64,000 nt of DNA from JAHRVQ01 sp963976815 (GCA_963976815.1 CAXBLU010000001.1:592319-656318), one strand, 5' to 3'; positions 45,284 to 54,313 are shown, counted from the stretch's first letter. Notes: generated by a model from the letters alone, not told the origin. Numbers and translations: made by a program.

Positions 45284-46858
45284 ATGTCAGAAACACAGAA
45301 AGACCAACCCTTAAATATATTGTTTATCATCACCGATCAGCAAAGGGCTGATCACAACGGCTTTATGGGTAACACCATACTTGAAACGCCGAACCTCGAT
45401 CGACTCGCTAGCAATGCCATGGTGTTTGAAAACGCCTGGGTATCCAACCCCGTGTGCATGCCTAACCGATCGACAATTCTGACCGGCAGAATGCCTTCTT
45501 CCCACGGCGTCACGTTTAACGACAGATCCCTGGATCCCAACTCGAACACCTTTGCCAAAGTATTTCGAAAATCGGGTTATCGAACCGGGCTTATCGGTAA
45601 ATCTCACCTACAACATGGCGTGAGTAAAAATTCGATGATTCCATTTAGAGGTGAATCATCAATGGCGACTTCTCACCCCATGGGTTGGAATGAAATCGAA
45701 GATTGCGAACGGTATTTCGCTGGCAACCCTACTGATCCAGCAGACTTTTATGGCTTCGACAAAATTGACCTCAGCATTGACCACGGTGCAAAAATATCCG
45801 GGCACCATTTTCAATGGGCATTGGACCGAGGCGCTAACCGGGAGGATATTTTAGTTCATCAAGACGATGATGGACCCGCCCAACATCGATCGAAAAACTG
45901 GCGCCAGATTTTTCAGCCGCCCTACTCTGAAGACATCCACTCCACCACCTTCGTCACTGACCAAACCATTGCCTTTATTGAAGACGCCAATCAGGAACAA
46001 AAACCCTGGCTTGCCTGGTGTTCCTTTCCTGATCCGCACCACCCCATGACGCCACCCGGGAAGTGGTTCCATCGCTACAGGCCGGAAGATATGGTGTTGC
46101 CAGAATCGCGCTTTGACCCTCTCACCGATGCACCTAAACATTTACAGGCAATCTCGAAAATTCACCCGAAAGATCAACGCAACTACGTTGCCCCCTGCGG
46201 CTACGGCAACGATGAACTTCTAGCTGAGGCGATCGCGGCAACCTATGGCATGATCGGCATGGTGGACGAAGGCATCGGGAAAATTCTCGGAAAATTAGAA
46301 ACCCTAGGCATTCGGGACAACACTATTGTGGTCTTCACTTCGGACCACGGCGACATGATGGGTGAGCACTCATTATTCCTAAAAGGCTTTATGCATTATC
46401 GCGGTACATTGCAGGTCCCACTGGTGATTGATCTACCCGGTGCAACTGCCGGTCGTTCAAGTTCCCTTGCCTCATCAATTGATCTGGGGCCCACCCTGTT
46501 AGAACTCTGCGGCCTTGATGCCTATGACGGCATCCAGGGAAAAAGCCTCCAGTCGATTATTCAAGACCCCGCCGCTCGAATCAGAGATTCGGTTTTAGTC
46601 GAAGACGACGTTCCGATCGTCACATCAAAGCTTGCTCACCTGCCCGCCAGAATTCGTACGGTGATCACTGATACCCACCGGTACACAACAAACAGCGCAA
46701 AAGAAGAGCAACTCTATGATCTGTTGGCAGATCCTAACGAAATGAACAGCATGACAAACAATCAAAGCGCGCTGGGTGACGCCAGAGCACACCTGATTCA
46801 ATTGATGATGAGCGCCGATGACTCATCGAGGGGCGCACCCTGCACTTCAGATAACTAG
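45284..46858 (+). CDS. Type I sulfatase
   Basis: The 524-residue protein has LFIITDQQRADHNG (metal ligands D-Q), then the C-x-P-x-R signature at NPVCMPNRSTILTGR with Cys58 as the formylglycine precursor, and FTSDHGDMMGEHSLFLKG near the centre. No signal peptide is seen, so it is cytoplasmic or exported by an unusual path. It hydrolyses sulfate, phosphonate or choline-type esters in family members; no anaerobic or FGE-type maturase is in the window. GGAG precedes the ATG. Confidence 0.85.
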   Translation: MSETQKDQPLNILFIITDQQRADHNGFMGNTILETPNLDRLASNAMVFENAWVSNPVCMPNRSTILTGRMPSSHGVTFNDRSLDPNSNTFAKVFRKSGYRTGLIGKSHLQHGVSKNSMIPFRGESSMATSHPMGWNEIEDCERYFAGNPTDPADFYGFDKIDLSIDHGAKISGHHFQWALDRGANREDILVHQDDDGPAQHRSKNWRQIFQPPYSEDIHSTTFVTDQTIAFIEDANQEQKPWLAWCSFPDPHHPMTPPGKWFHRYRPEDMVLPESRFDPLTDAPKHLQAISKIHPKDQRNYVAPCGYGNDELLAEAIAATYGMIGMVDEGIGKILGKLETLGIRDNTIVVFTSDHGDMMGEHSLFLKGFMHYRGTLQVPLVIDLPGATAGRSSSLASSIDLGPTLLELCGLDAYDGIQGKSLQSIIQDPAARIRDSVLVEDDVPIVTSKLAHLPARIRTVITDTHRYTTNSAKEEQLYDLLADPNEMNSMTNNQSALGDARAHLIQLMMSADDSSRGAPCTSDN

Positions 46859-46944
46859 CTAAGATCTATCGATTTTAACAAATATCTATTTCCGCCTTGA
46901 CCTAAAGTAAGGTTGAGGTTTTAGAGTTACTGAACTTTCAATTT

Positions 46945-47370
46945 ATGAGCTCAGTAACCCTAATGAAGATGAACCTTAATCAAATTACCCTACCCTGCAC
47001 GAACGTCCAACAATCGGTAGATTTCTACAAGAGGATGGGCTTTAACCTGATTGTCCTCAGCGATCACTATGCGCGATTTGAATCCTCCCTAGGGGAAGCA
47101 ACCTTTTCACTCCACCTCGCACCTCAAGCTATGGCCAGCCAGAGTGTCGTGATCTATTTCGAAGTTGAGTCTGTGCCGGATGCGGTTCTCGAACTCAAAA
47201 ATCTGGGCTTCGAAATCCTGCAGGAAACCCGGGATCAACCCTGGCTATGGACTGAGGCCTATATTCAGGACCCCGGCGGAAACCGTGTTTGCGTCTATCA
47301 CGCTGGCGAAAATAGAAAGAACCCGCCCTGGAGAATCAACTCGTCAGCTAACGGGTTGGAAGAATATTAA
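46945..47370 (+). CDS. VOC (glyoxalase/bleomycin-resistance fold) protein
   Basis: The 141-residue protein has two beta-alpha-beta-beta-beta halves: NQITLPCTNVQQSVDFYKRM and VVIYFEVESVPDAVLELKNL ending in EAYIQDPGGNRVCVYHAGE. Metal ligands appear as Glu in ARFESSLGEATF and Glu/His positions near IYFEVE and VYHAG; the first His is not evident. The start could be ATG 46945 or 46963. Substrate unknown. Confidence 0.75.
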   Translation: MSSVTLMKMNLNQITLPCTNVQQSVDFYKRMGFNLIVLSDHYARFESSLGEATFSLHLAPQAMASQSVVIYFEVESVPDAVLELKNLGFEILQETRDQPWLWTEAYIQDPGGNRVCVYHAGENRKNPPWRINSSANGLEEY

Positions 47371-47467
47371 CAATCCAAAAAATTCACAATTTACATGGGA
47401 GGTTTCCAGCAAACCCAGCACCTAATCAATAAAACTAACCAACCATATTAGGCAAAGGGTCACCATT

Positions 47468-48982
47468 ATGAAAAAACTCCTTATGTTTGCTGTCGCACTT
47501 TTGGCGAGTACGGCTTTACCCAATACTGCTCAGGCTGCGGATTTGACAAGCTTCGTTCCACAAACACCGGCTTTAGCGGCTGAGGTCAACGCAAACTTTC
47601 AGGCCTTAAATGCTGAAATTCAATCCAATCAAGCGGCGATCAGTGAAATCTCATTGACCCCAGGTCCCGCTGGTCCCGCGGGAGCAATAGGACCTCAAGG
47701 TCCAGCCGGTATTCAAGGCGAAACCGGCGCCACTGGACCAGCGGGCCCTCAGGGTGAAACCGGCGCTATCGGTGCAACAGGTCCCCAGGGTGAAACCGGG
47801 GCCACGGGCGCAACCGGTCCTCAAGGACCTGCTGGCGCTGCCGCAGATACGACCGCTGTTGATGCTAACACCGCGGATATTGCATCCCTCGACGGGAGAA
47901 CTGAAGATCTTGAAGATTTTCGAGTGGATGTGGAAAATTTCCTTAGCCCCTACACAGAATCAGATCCATTTATTATCGAAGTGGATTGTTCAGTTGATAA
48001 CCTTCAGGAAGTCATTGACGATACGCCCAGGGGCACTGTGGTCATTAATCTAGTGGGGTCTTGTTTTGGAGATTACGAGGTACGTCGCGATGGTCTCAAG
48101 ATCTTCGGCCAGGGGCCTTCCAACAGTACAATATTTGGATCCCTAACCTTCTCTGGTTCAACCGATTCTAGAATTCAACGCATTGGCGTGACCAGCACCG
48201 ACAAAACTGCATTGATTATCCGAGACTCATCAAAAGTGGAGGTCTTTCTTACCAATGTTGATGCAACCAGCACAGACCCAGCCATAGATTTAAGCGCTGT
48301 GAACGTTTTTAATTCCTATGCTGTCATGGGGCTCTTCTCTAATATCACCTGTTCCAGTGCGGCAAATTGTACCGGTATTTTAGCCAGCATCGGTTCAGAG
48401 GTTTCAAACGCAACCTTTCCCTCCGGAAATCTCGGTGGCATGATCGTCAACTCCGCTGGCGCCGACGAAGCAATCGCTTTGGTGCTGTTTGGTTCTAGCT
48501 TTCTTTCTTTTGAACAGGTAGGTGCTACCGAATTTAGCGCAACTGGCACCAATGCCAGTCTTGCCATACAAGCCGATCACGGAAGTCGATTTGCGGTTCT
48601 GCAAGCCCCTGGACAAAACATTAATGTGGTGGGTGATATTGAGGCCTCAGCTTCATCGCTAATACTTTCGGGAATCATCCAGGATGGCAATCTTTACGCC
48701 ACAAAAATTATCGAGAGTGATGTCGTTTTACAATCAACCTCAATCAGCAACACAATTGACCTATTCGGCGGCAGTTTAATTGTTGCAGAAGATGTCACGC
48801 GCACGGGTCCAATCAATACCTACAACACCAGTATCCTGGTAGCGAGGGAAGCCCATTTAGACAGCCCGCTAAATGCGAATTTTGGCAGTCGCGTAACCGT
48901 CAAAGACGACGCAATGCTGACTGGGCTCGTGCTGGACGGCACCTCAGCATCACAAACTCTCAACTCTGGCGTTATCAATTAG
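47468..48982 (+). CDS. Exported collagen-like protein with beta-helix domain
   Basis: The 504-residue protein has a signal peptide ending in NTAQAAD, a short coiled-coil (ALAAEVNANFQALNAEIQSN), then about 20 Gly-X-Y triplets at residues 66-124 (GPAG, GETG, GATG types). A large C-terminal domain with regular beta turns (IIRDSSKVEVFLTNVDATS and later) has the look of a right-handed beta-helix as in pectate-lyase-like adhesins. It differs from the 4439 protein in N- and C-terminal domains but shares the GETGATGPQG triplets. Co-transcribed with the lipoprotein 23 bp downstream. Confidence 0.8.
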   Translation: MKKLLMFAVALLASTALPNTAQAADLTSFVPQTPALAAEVNANFQALNAEIQSNQAAISEISLTPGPAGPAGAIGPQGPAGIQGETGATGPAGPQGETGAIGATGPQGETGATGATGPQGPAGAAADTTAVDANTADIASLDGRTEDLEDFRVDVENFLSPYTESDPFIIEVDCSVDNLQEVIDDTPRGTVVINLVGSCFGDYEVRRDGLKIFGQGPSNSTIFGSLTFSGSTDSRIQRIGVTSTDKTALIIRDSSKVEVFLTNVDATSTDPAIDLSAVNVFNSYAVMGLFSNITCSSAANCTGILASIGSEVSNATFPSGNLGGMIVNSAGADEAIALVLFGSSFLSFEQVGATEFSATGTNASLAIQADHGSRFAVLQAPGQNINVVGDIEASASSLILSGIIQDGNLYATKIIESDVVLQSTSISNTIDLFGGSLIVAEDVTRTGPINTYNTSILVAREAHLDSPLNANFGSRVTVKDDAMLTGLVLDGTSASQTLNSGVIN

Positions 48983-49005
48983 TCAGCCACGCTAGAGGAT
49001 AAATC

Positions 49006-50520
49006 ATGAATACGACAATCAAAAAATTTCTAATCATTGGATCACTTCTGACTCTGGTTGCCTGTGGTGGCAGCGGAAGTAGTAACACGGGGGTAAACGT
49101 CACATCTGAACCGCCACCTCCACCCGCGGCACCACCTACAGCTCCGGCTGAACCTCCTGCGCCTACGGTTGTACTAACGGGTGTTGCCGCGATTGGCGCT
49201 GCCTTGGATGGTGCTGTTATCGAAGTCATCGACGCAGCGGGCAATCTTGTCGACATTGGTGAAACGGCAACGGGGACTAACGGTTCGTATAGTGTGGTGC
49301 TCCCAGCTGATGTTGCACTACCCGTTGTGATTCGAGCAACTCCACCCAACGGCACTCCGTTGCTTAGCATTGTTCAGGCACCTGCCGACGGCAGCACCGA
49401 TATAGTCGCCAATATTAACCCAGTCACTAATCTCGTCAGTAGTTCAGTTCTGGGGACTGGAAGCGGCAGTTCCGAATCTGATATTGCCGGCGCTCTGGCC
49501 ACCGTCGATGCCAGTACAATTGGTGCCTCCGGTGATGAGATTATTAATCGAGTATTTGGTGCAAGTGTCAATTATGCCGCTTTCGCTTCAGACCCCACTT
49601 TTGTGGCCAATGATGGTTCGGGACCAGGTTCGGCAGCGGACGCAGTATTGGACACCGTTGCAAAGCGGGCAGCGGAGGCTGGCGTAAGTGTCGAAGAGAC
49701 CCTCACATTGTTTGAAGAAGCCGAAACACCTCCGGCGCTGCTCGAAGACGCGGGCTTTCAAGTTGAGCTTGTTAGCGAATTGATCAAAGGCGGTACAGAC
49801 AGCACGACACTAGAGTCGCAATTGTCAGGTATCGGCGCGCTGGATGAAGCACCAACCGACGGCAGCCCCGATGTGTTCCGCACCATCCTGCAGGTCGTAC
49901 CCGCAATCATTGAAACCACGCGGACAAATGCCGCCGGCGTTTCCGGCAACACTGACCTTGTGAATGTGGCGATTGATGCCACTGTGTCTGTGATCACCAA
50001 AACCATCAAAACCAAAAAAGATCGCTTTGCTGCCCAGCCCGGGGATGTGAATAATCTACTCAATTCCCCAAGCTTTCAGGCGACCACCACAAAGGTTGTG
50101 GCTGATGCGGTCATCCCTATGTTGATGGTCGCTAACCAGTCGGCCAATCCCGGCTCGGTTTTGAATGCCGCAAAGTCCGTTGCTTCCAATATCTCCCAGC
50201 AAGCCAGCGACGTAGTCAGCAGTTTTGATTTTAATCAGGACTCAGCGGATGTCAGCAATGTGGTCAGCGGTTTTGTGACTCAAAAGGTCACGGGCGGCCA
50301 GACAATCACTGCAGAAACGCTACAGGGCATTACAGATGGCAACATCGCGACAACTGATGTGGTGACAGCAGCGGGAGATGTCAGTCAGGTCCAACAGGAC
50401 GTTCAAAATTTTGCGGCAGAAAACCCCACCCTGGTGCAGGGAGATATTTCAACGGTGATTCAACAGATCCCCACCGGCAGTTGGGATGCATCTAGTTGGA
50501 ATGGGTTTAACTGGGGCTAA
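49006..50520 (+). CDS. Unknown large lipoprotein
   Basis: The 504-residue protein has the lipobox LLTLVACGG (Cys after the hydrophobic core), a Pro-rich linker (PPPPPAAPPTAPAEPP) and then a domain with VLTGVAAIGAALDGAVIEVID, like carboxypeptidase-regulatory/DUF4382-type beta domains. A long Ala/Thr/Ser-rich helical or repetitive body follows, ending in SWDASSWNGFNWG. No function is recognised. It follows the collagen/beta-helix protein by 23 bp; the arrangement lipoprotein plus collagen-like protein mirrors the 4082-6157 pair in reverse order. Confidence 0.65.
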   Translation: MNTTIKKFLIIGSLLTLVACGGSGSSNTGVNVTSEPPPPPAAPPTAPAEPPAPTVVLTGVAAIGAALDGAVIEVIDAAGNLVDIGETATGTNGSYSVVLPADVALPVVIRATPPNGTPLLSIVQAPADGSTDIVANINPVTNLVSSSVLGTGSGSSESDIAGALATVDASTIGASGDEIINRVFGASVNYAAFASDPTFVANDGSGPGSAADAVLDTVAKRAAEAGVSVEETLTLFEEAETPPALLEDAGFQVELVSELIKGGTDSTTLESQLSGIGALDEAPTDGSPDVFRTILQVVPAIIETTRTNAAGVSGNTDLVNVAIDATVSVITKTIKTKKDRFAAQPGDVNNLLNSPSFQATTTKVVADAVIPMLMVANQSANPGSVLNAAKSVASNISQQASDVVSSFDFNQDSADVSNVVSGFVTQKVTGGQTITAETLQGITDGNIATTDVVTAAGDVSQVQQDVQNFAAENPTLVQGDISTVIQQIPTGSWDASSWNGFNWG

Positions 50521-50535
50521 ATCACCGAATCGGTT

Positions 50536-50566
50536 TTGGGAGTATCACAATCGGCGATGCTCCCAA
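50536..50566. terminator. Possible bidirectional terminator hairpin
   Basis: TTGGGAGTATC (50536-50546) and GATGCTCCCAA (50556-50566) pair over 11 positions with one mismatch. It lies between the 49006 lipoprotein and the convergent 50545 gene and overlaps the stop of the latter. Only the plus-strand side has a T-run (ATTTTT, 7 bases after), so it better serves the lipoprotein transcript. Confidence 0.4.
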
Positions 50567-51087
50567 TCATCAATTTTTGTGATGAACGATACCGGACAAT
50601 GATGCTCCTTAACTGGCGTCACTGAGTGCCTACTCAATAATTTGGGCAAAGAACGCATTTCACACCCTGGGGTCGCGAGAACGCCTGCCGAAACAAACGA
50701 CAGCCCAAGATGTGCGTAAAAATAGCCTAACCACAGGTTTAGCGGCAAACCAAGAATGGGGCTATCAAACGATCCGGTTGCCGCGTACGACACTATTGCA
50801 AATAGACCGAGGACTACACTGGAAACAATAAGCGGTTTTTGTCCCCAACTCTTCGAGTATCCAATATTAATGACGTAGTTAAAGACACAAAGAGGCCCCA
50901 AAAATATAGGTGCTCGATTGGGCAATGACTGTATCGGATGAATCGTTGTCGACGACGCGTAAATAATCGTCACAACCAAAGCATAAAGACACAATATACC
51001 CAACACCACACGCAGCATGCGGCCAATCGGCCCAGGCCTTAATAAGATTCCTGCATCGACAAGTTCTAGCGGGTCAGACTGTTTCAC
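50545..51087 (-). CDS. Unknown membrane protein beside merR
   Basis: The 180-residue protein has four or five TM segments (about residues 22-45, 58-75, 82-103 and 113-138) and a C-terminal tail with TPGCEMRSLPKLL and KEHHCPVSFITKIDDWE. The tail Cys-His-His-Cys residues could bind metal. The gene is on the same strand as merR and ends 61 bp before it; whether it belongs to the mercury operon is not clear. No family is recognised. Confidence 0.55.
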   Translation of the reverse strand: MKQSDPLELVDAGILLRPGPIGRMLRVVLGILCLYALVVTIIYASSTTIHPIQSLPNRAPIFLGPLCVFNYVINIGYSKSWGQKPLIVSSVVLGLFAIVSYAATGSFDSPILGLPLNLWLGYFYAHLGLSFVSAGVLATPGCEMRSLPKLLSRHSVTPVKEHHCPVSFITKIDDWEHRRL

Positions 51088-51147
51088 AAGGGCTCTCCGA
51101 AGGTCACCTGAAATCAGTGTAAATCCTGTAGCAGCTACAGATGCAAG

Positions 51148-51558
51148 CTACCTTTGCAAAACGTCAATGATTGGGCAATCGGGTACATCTTCACCCGAGC
51201 ATCTGCTAGAAAGTTCTTTGAGTGTCCGTTCCATTTTTCTGAGATCACTAATTTTTTTGCGGATATTTATAACGTGATCGTCTGCAAAGTGTTGGACACG
51301 TTCACAGCTCACCTCTTGTTGATCAACCAAGGTGAGCAGACTTCGAATTTCCTCCAGGTTGAAGCCTAACTCCCGGCAGCGCTTGATAAACCGTAATCTT
51401 TGGCCGTGCTTGTTCTCATAAATCCGGTGCCCACCGCTACTTCGAGACGGCTCTGATAGGAGACCAATTTTCTCATAATAGCGAATGGTTTCCGCATTTA
51501 TACCGGTCTGCTTTGCAATGACGCCCCTCGACACTCCAGACTTTTCTAGGTTATGCAT
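51148..51558 (-). CDS. merR: Mercury-responsive regulator MerR
   Basis: The 136-residue protein has the MerR helix-turn-helix (RGVIAKQTGINAETIRYYEK) and effector region with three cysteines in the mercury-MerR pattern: one in VSCERVQH and two in SSRCSGEDVPDCP near the C-terminus. These correspond to the three Cys ligands of Tn501 MerR. It is divergent from merT with a single operator between them. Other MerR metals (Zn, Cu, Cd/Pb) have different Cys/His arrangements. Confidence 0.92.
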   Translation of the reverse strand: MHNLEKSGVSRGVIAKQTGINAETIRYYEKIGLLSEPSRSSGGHRIYENKHGQRLRFIKRCRELGFNLEEIRSLLTLVDQQEVSCERVQHFADDHVINIRKKISDLRKMERTLKELSSRCSGEDVPDCPIIDVLQR

Positions 51559-51565
51559 TTTTTCC

Positions 51566-51596
51566 TTGATCCTGTAGTGACTACAGGATCTAAGAT
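51566..51596 (+). promoter_or_regulatory. merT promoter with MerR operator (19-bp spacer)
   Basis: TTGATC (-35, 51566-51571) and TAAGAT (-10, 51591-51596) are separated by 19 bases, the long spacer that MerR corrects by untwisting DNA. Between them is a perfect palindrome, ATCCTGTAG-tga-CTACAGGAT (51569-51589). The layout matches known mer promoters. The merR ATG lies 7 bp away on the other side, so MerR also represses its own gene. Confidence 0.9.
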
Positions 51597-51635
51597 AGCT
51601 TTATATGAGCAATTGACAACCACTTTTTTGAGGGA

Positions 51636-52028
51636 ATGATGATGGCCCAGAACAATAATCTAACATTAACTAAGGGGCGAGAAATGCCTGAAGGGCGCGT
51701 AGCGGCGCTCGTCAGTGTGCTTGGCGCGTTCCTTGCCGCTTCATGCTGCGTTGTTCCGCTGGTCCTCGTCACGCTTGGCGTTAGCGGTGCTTGGATCGGT
51801 AGCCTATCTGCCCTTGAGCCCTACAAACCCTACTTTGCTGTAGTAACACTTGGGCTGATGGGATTGGGGTTTTGGCAGGTGTACTTCAAACCAAAAAAGA
51901 ACTGCGAGGATGGTTCTTACTGCGCCACGCCCGCTTCCAGTCACATCACAAAATCCGCCTTGTGGATCGCAACAGCCCTGGTGTTTTTGGCATTGTCGAT
52001 TGACTACTGGGCACCATATTTTTACTAG
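51636..52028 (+). CDS. merT: Mercuric ion transporter MerT
   Basis: The 130-residue inner-membrane protein has three TM segments and the paired Cys in FLAASCCVVPLVLVTLGVSG (TM1), with a second Cys pair in the loop (NCEDGSYC). MerT takes Hg2+ from MerP at the outer face and hands it to MerA. It begins 39 bp after the -10 element. Upstream codons ATG ATG ATG give several starts. Confidence 0.92.
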   Translation: MMMAQNNNLTLTKGREMPEGRVAALVSVLGAFLAASCCVVPLVLVTLGVSGAWIGSLSALEPYKPYFAVVTLGLMGLGFWQVYFKPKKNCEDGSYCATPASSHITKSALWIATALVFLALSIDYWAPYFY

Positions 52029-52040
52029 GAGAATTGTTAA

Positions 52041-52382
52041 ATGAAACTTAAATTAATTGCGGTATCTGCCGCCATACTCTTATCCCTTACTGCCGCTGGG
52101 TTTGGCTATTCAAGCTCACTACAAGCGACGGATGAGTCTGTCCAGGCAGCGGTTTCAAACGCTGCAACGGCAAGCTTCGATATTCAAAACATGACCTGCG
52201 TAGCTTGTCCGATCACCGTGAGGAAGGCGATGTCTCGAGTTAAAGGAGTGAATCAAGTAGAGATTGATTTTCAGAACAAAACCGCTCAAGTAATCTTTAA
52301 CCCTGCGATCACAACCGCTGAGCTTATTGGCGAGGCTTCCACGAGCATCGGATATCCAGCAACACTTGCTGGTGGTGAATAG
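52041..52382 (+). CDS. merP: Periplasmic mercury-binding protein MerP
   Basis: The 113-residue protein has a signal peptide (about 24 residues, LSLTAAGFGYSSSLQA) and a heavy-metal-associated domain with the metal motif IQNMTCVACPITVRKAM (C-x-x-C). It binds Hg2+ in the periplasm and passes it to MerT. Its stop TAG shares one base with the GTG start of merA. Confidence 0.92.
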   Translation: MKLKLIAVSAAILLSLTAAGFGYSSSLQATDESVQAAVSNAATASFDIQNMTCVACPITVRKAMSRVKGVNQVEIDFQNKTAQVIFNPAITTAELIGEASTSIGYPATLAGGE

Positions 52383-54046
52383 TGAGAGTTCTTAATCCCG
52401 AAGGTAATCAATTGATTCAGACGGTACTCAAGATCACCGGGATGACTTGTAACGACTGCGCAGTAGAGGCCCAAGCAGAGCTTAACAAGCTTGAAGGTGT
52501 ACAGGCACAAGTCTCTTTTGAAAAAGGATTAGCCGAAATTGAAAGCGACATAGCTGTGCCGCCTACCCGGTTAATTCGAGCACTTGAACGCAAAGGTTAT
52601 CAGGGCGAGCCACTCAATAACAAAGGAGAATTGATCGCGAAAAGTGGTGATGGACTGCACATCGCCATCATCGGTTCAGGCTCAGGCGCCTTCGCTGCTG
52701 CATTAAAAGCTGTGGAAGAAGGTGCGCACGTCACAATGATCGAGCGTAACCCCACCATCGGAGGAACCTGTGTGAACCTGGGCTGCGTCCCTTCAAAGAT
52801 CATGATAAGAAGTGCACAGATTGCCTACCACCAACGTAATCACCCTTTTGATGGATTGCAACGACAAGAACCGGCCATTGATCGAAGGAGGTTACTGGCG
52901 CAACAGGTAGCAAGGGTAGATGAGTTAAGGGTCGCTAAATACGAAAATATCCTGGCCGACAATGACCGAATAGATCTCATTTTAGGTTCTGCGTCGTTTG
53001 AGAATAAGGATACCTTGAGGGTATCTCCACCAAACGGAGAACCTATGATTATTAAAGCTGATCGAATTTTAATTGCTACAGGTTCAAGCCCTGCCCTGCC
53101 CGAAATCGAGGGGCTTAGCGAAGTGCCATACTGGACTTCAACCGAAGCGCTTTTTGCAGAAGCAATACCGAAACACCTCGTTGTGATTGGCTCTTCTGTT
53201 GTGGCTGTAGAGATTGCCCAGGCCTATCGGCGACTAGGCTCGGTTGTGACGATACTGGCTCGTACCAAACTTTTGTCCCAAGAAGATCCAGCGCTGGGTG
53301 ATGAATTAAGAAAAGTATTTGAGACTGAGGCTATGCGGGTCCTTGTTGATACAAGCGCATCCTCAGTACGTTATACAGACAATACCTTCACCGTCGAAAT
53401 TGACGGAGAATCGTTAGCGAGTGATGCGCTACTCGTGGCATCCGGCAGGGAGCCAAATACCTCGGATCTCAACTTGAGCGCGGCAGATATCAAGACAAAA
53501 GAAAACGGTGCAATCATTATAAATGACCGCATGGCCACCTCGGCAAAAAATATTTACGCTGCCGGTGACTGCACGACTCAGCCTCAATTTGTTTATGTGG
53601 CTGCTGCAGCTGGAACCCGCGCTGCAATCAATATGACGGGAGGAGACGTTGCTCTGGACCTAGCAACAATGCCCGCGGTGATCTTTACCGACCCTCAGGT
53701 CGCAACAGTGGGCCTCACTGAAGCTGATGCCTTACAGGCGAATATTAACGTTGACAGTCGGACCCTCAATCTTGAAAACGTGGCACGTTCTTTGGCGAAC
53801 TTCGAGACGCAAGGATTTATTAAATTGGTCATTAGCACGGACAATGATCAATTGATCGGTGCGCAGATACTCGCCGCAGAGGCTGGTGAGATGATCCAAA
53901 CAGCAGCCATCGCGATTCGAAATAAGATGACAATCCAGGAAATCGCCGACCAGCTGTTTCCTTATTTGACGATGGTTGAGGGCATCAAACTTTGCGCCCA
54001 GACTTTTTTCAAAGACGTAAAACAACTTTCATGTTGTGCTGGCTAA
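52382..54046 (+). CDS. merA: Mercuric reductase MerA
   Basis: The 554-residue flavoprotein reduces Hg2+ to volatile Hg0 with NADPH. Sequence shows an N-terminal HMA domain (KITGMTCNDCAVEAQ), FAD-binding AIIGSGSGAFAAALKA, the redox disulfide GTCVNLGCVPSK, the NADPH-binding region HLVVIGSSVVAVEIAQAY and the C-terminal Cys pair in KQLSCCAG that hands over Hg. The GTG start overlaps the merP stop by 1 base. A putative terminator follows at 54121. No merB is present, so organomercurials are not handled here. Confidence 0.96.
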   Translation: MRVLNPEGNQLIQTVLKITGMTCNDCAVEAQAELNKLEGVQAQVSFEKGLAEIESDIAVPPTRLIRALERKGYQGEPLNNKGELIAKSGDGLHIAIIGSGSGAFAAALKAVEEGAHVTMIERNPTIGGTCVNLGCVPSKIMIRSAQIAYHQRNHPFDGLQRQEPAIDRRRLLAQQVARVDELRVAKYENILADNDRIDLILGSASFENKDTLRVSPPNGEPMIIKADRILIATGSSPALPEIEGLSEVPYWTSTEALFAEAIPKHLVVIGSSVVAVEIAQAYRRLGSVVTILARTKLLSQEDPALGDELRKVFETEAMRVLVDTSASSVRYTDNTFTVEIDGESLASDALLVASGREPNTSDLNLSAADIKTKENGAIIINDRMATSAKNIYAAGDCTTQPQFVYVAAAAGTRAAINMTGGDVALDLATMPAVIFTDPQVATVGLTEADALQANINVDSRTLNLENVARSLANFETQGFIKLVISTDNDQLIGAQILAAEAGEMIQTAAIAIRNKMTIQEIADQLFPYLTMVEGIKLCAQTFFKDVKQLSCCAG

Positions 54047-54120
54047 TTGGGTCATTGGATACATCGGCACTAGCTGGGCCCGGCGCGGATTCTAATCTCG
54101 AACCGAACTTCAAAACCAAC

Positions 54121-54146
54121 AAGGGACCCAATAGGGACCCTTTTTT
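54121..54146 (+). terminator. Terminator of the mer operon
   Basis: GGGACCC (54123-54129) and GGGACCC (54134-54140) fold back on each other (GGG with CCC on both sides of an A-A mismatch) around an AATA loop, with AA and TT closing the base and six T after. It is 74 bp after the merA stop and is the only strong rho-independent candidate there. Confidence 0.65.
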
Positions 54147-54151
54147 AGTTT

Positions 54152-54174
54152 TGGCGGAGAGAGAGGGGTTCAAC
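54152..54174 (-). repeat. Partial copy of the tRNA-Ser 3' end
   Basis: On the minus strand this reads like the last 24 bases of tRNA-Ser (T arm to CCA), with one base change and one deletion compared with 54226-54249. It is 51 bp beyond the real tRNA end. It may be an attachment-site remnant of a mobile element that entered at the tRNA, or a decayed tRNA copy. Confidence 0.6.
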
Positions 54175-54225
54175 GGGACCACCCTGGGACTCGATCGGAG
54201 GTTGGTTAGAGTACCACTGTGAAAT

Positions 54226-54313
54226 TGGCGGAGAGGGAGGGGTTCGAACCCTCGATACCGTAAGGTATACACGCTTTCCAAGCGTGCGCCTTCGACCACT
54301 CGGCCACCTCTCC
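54226..54313 (-). tRNA. tRNA-Ser (anticodon GGA)
   Basis: The 88-base gene has the acceptor stem GGAGAGG/CCTCTCC, D arm GGCCGAGTGGTC, anticodon stem ACGCT-TGGAAAG-type loop with GGA, a long variable arm (TACCTTACGGTA) typical of serine tRNAs, T arm GAGGGTTCGAACCCC and an encoded CCA. It is intact. The region in front (plus-strand right) is the tandem 163-bp repeat that carries copies of this tRNA's 5' end. Confidence 0.95.
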
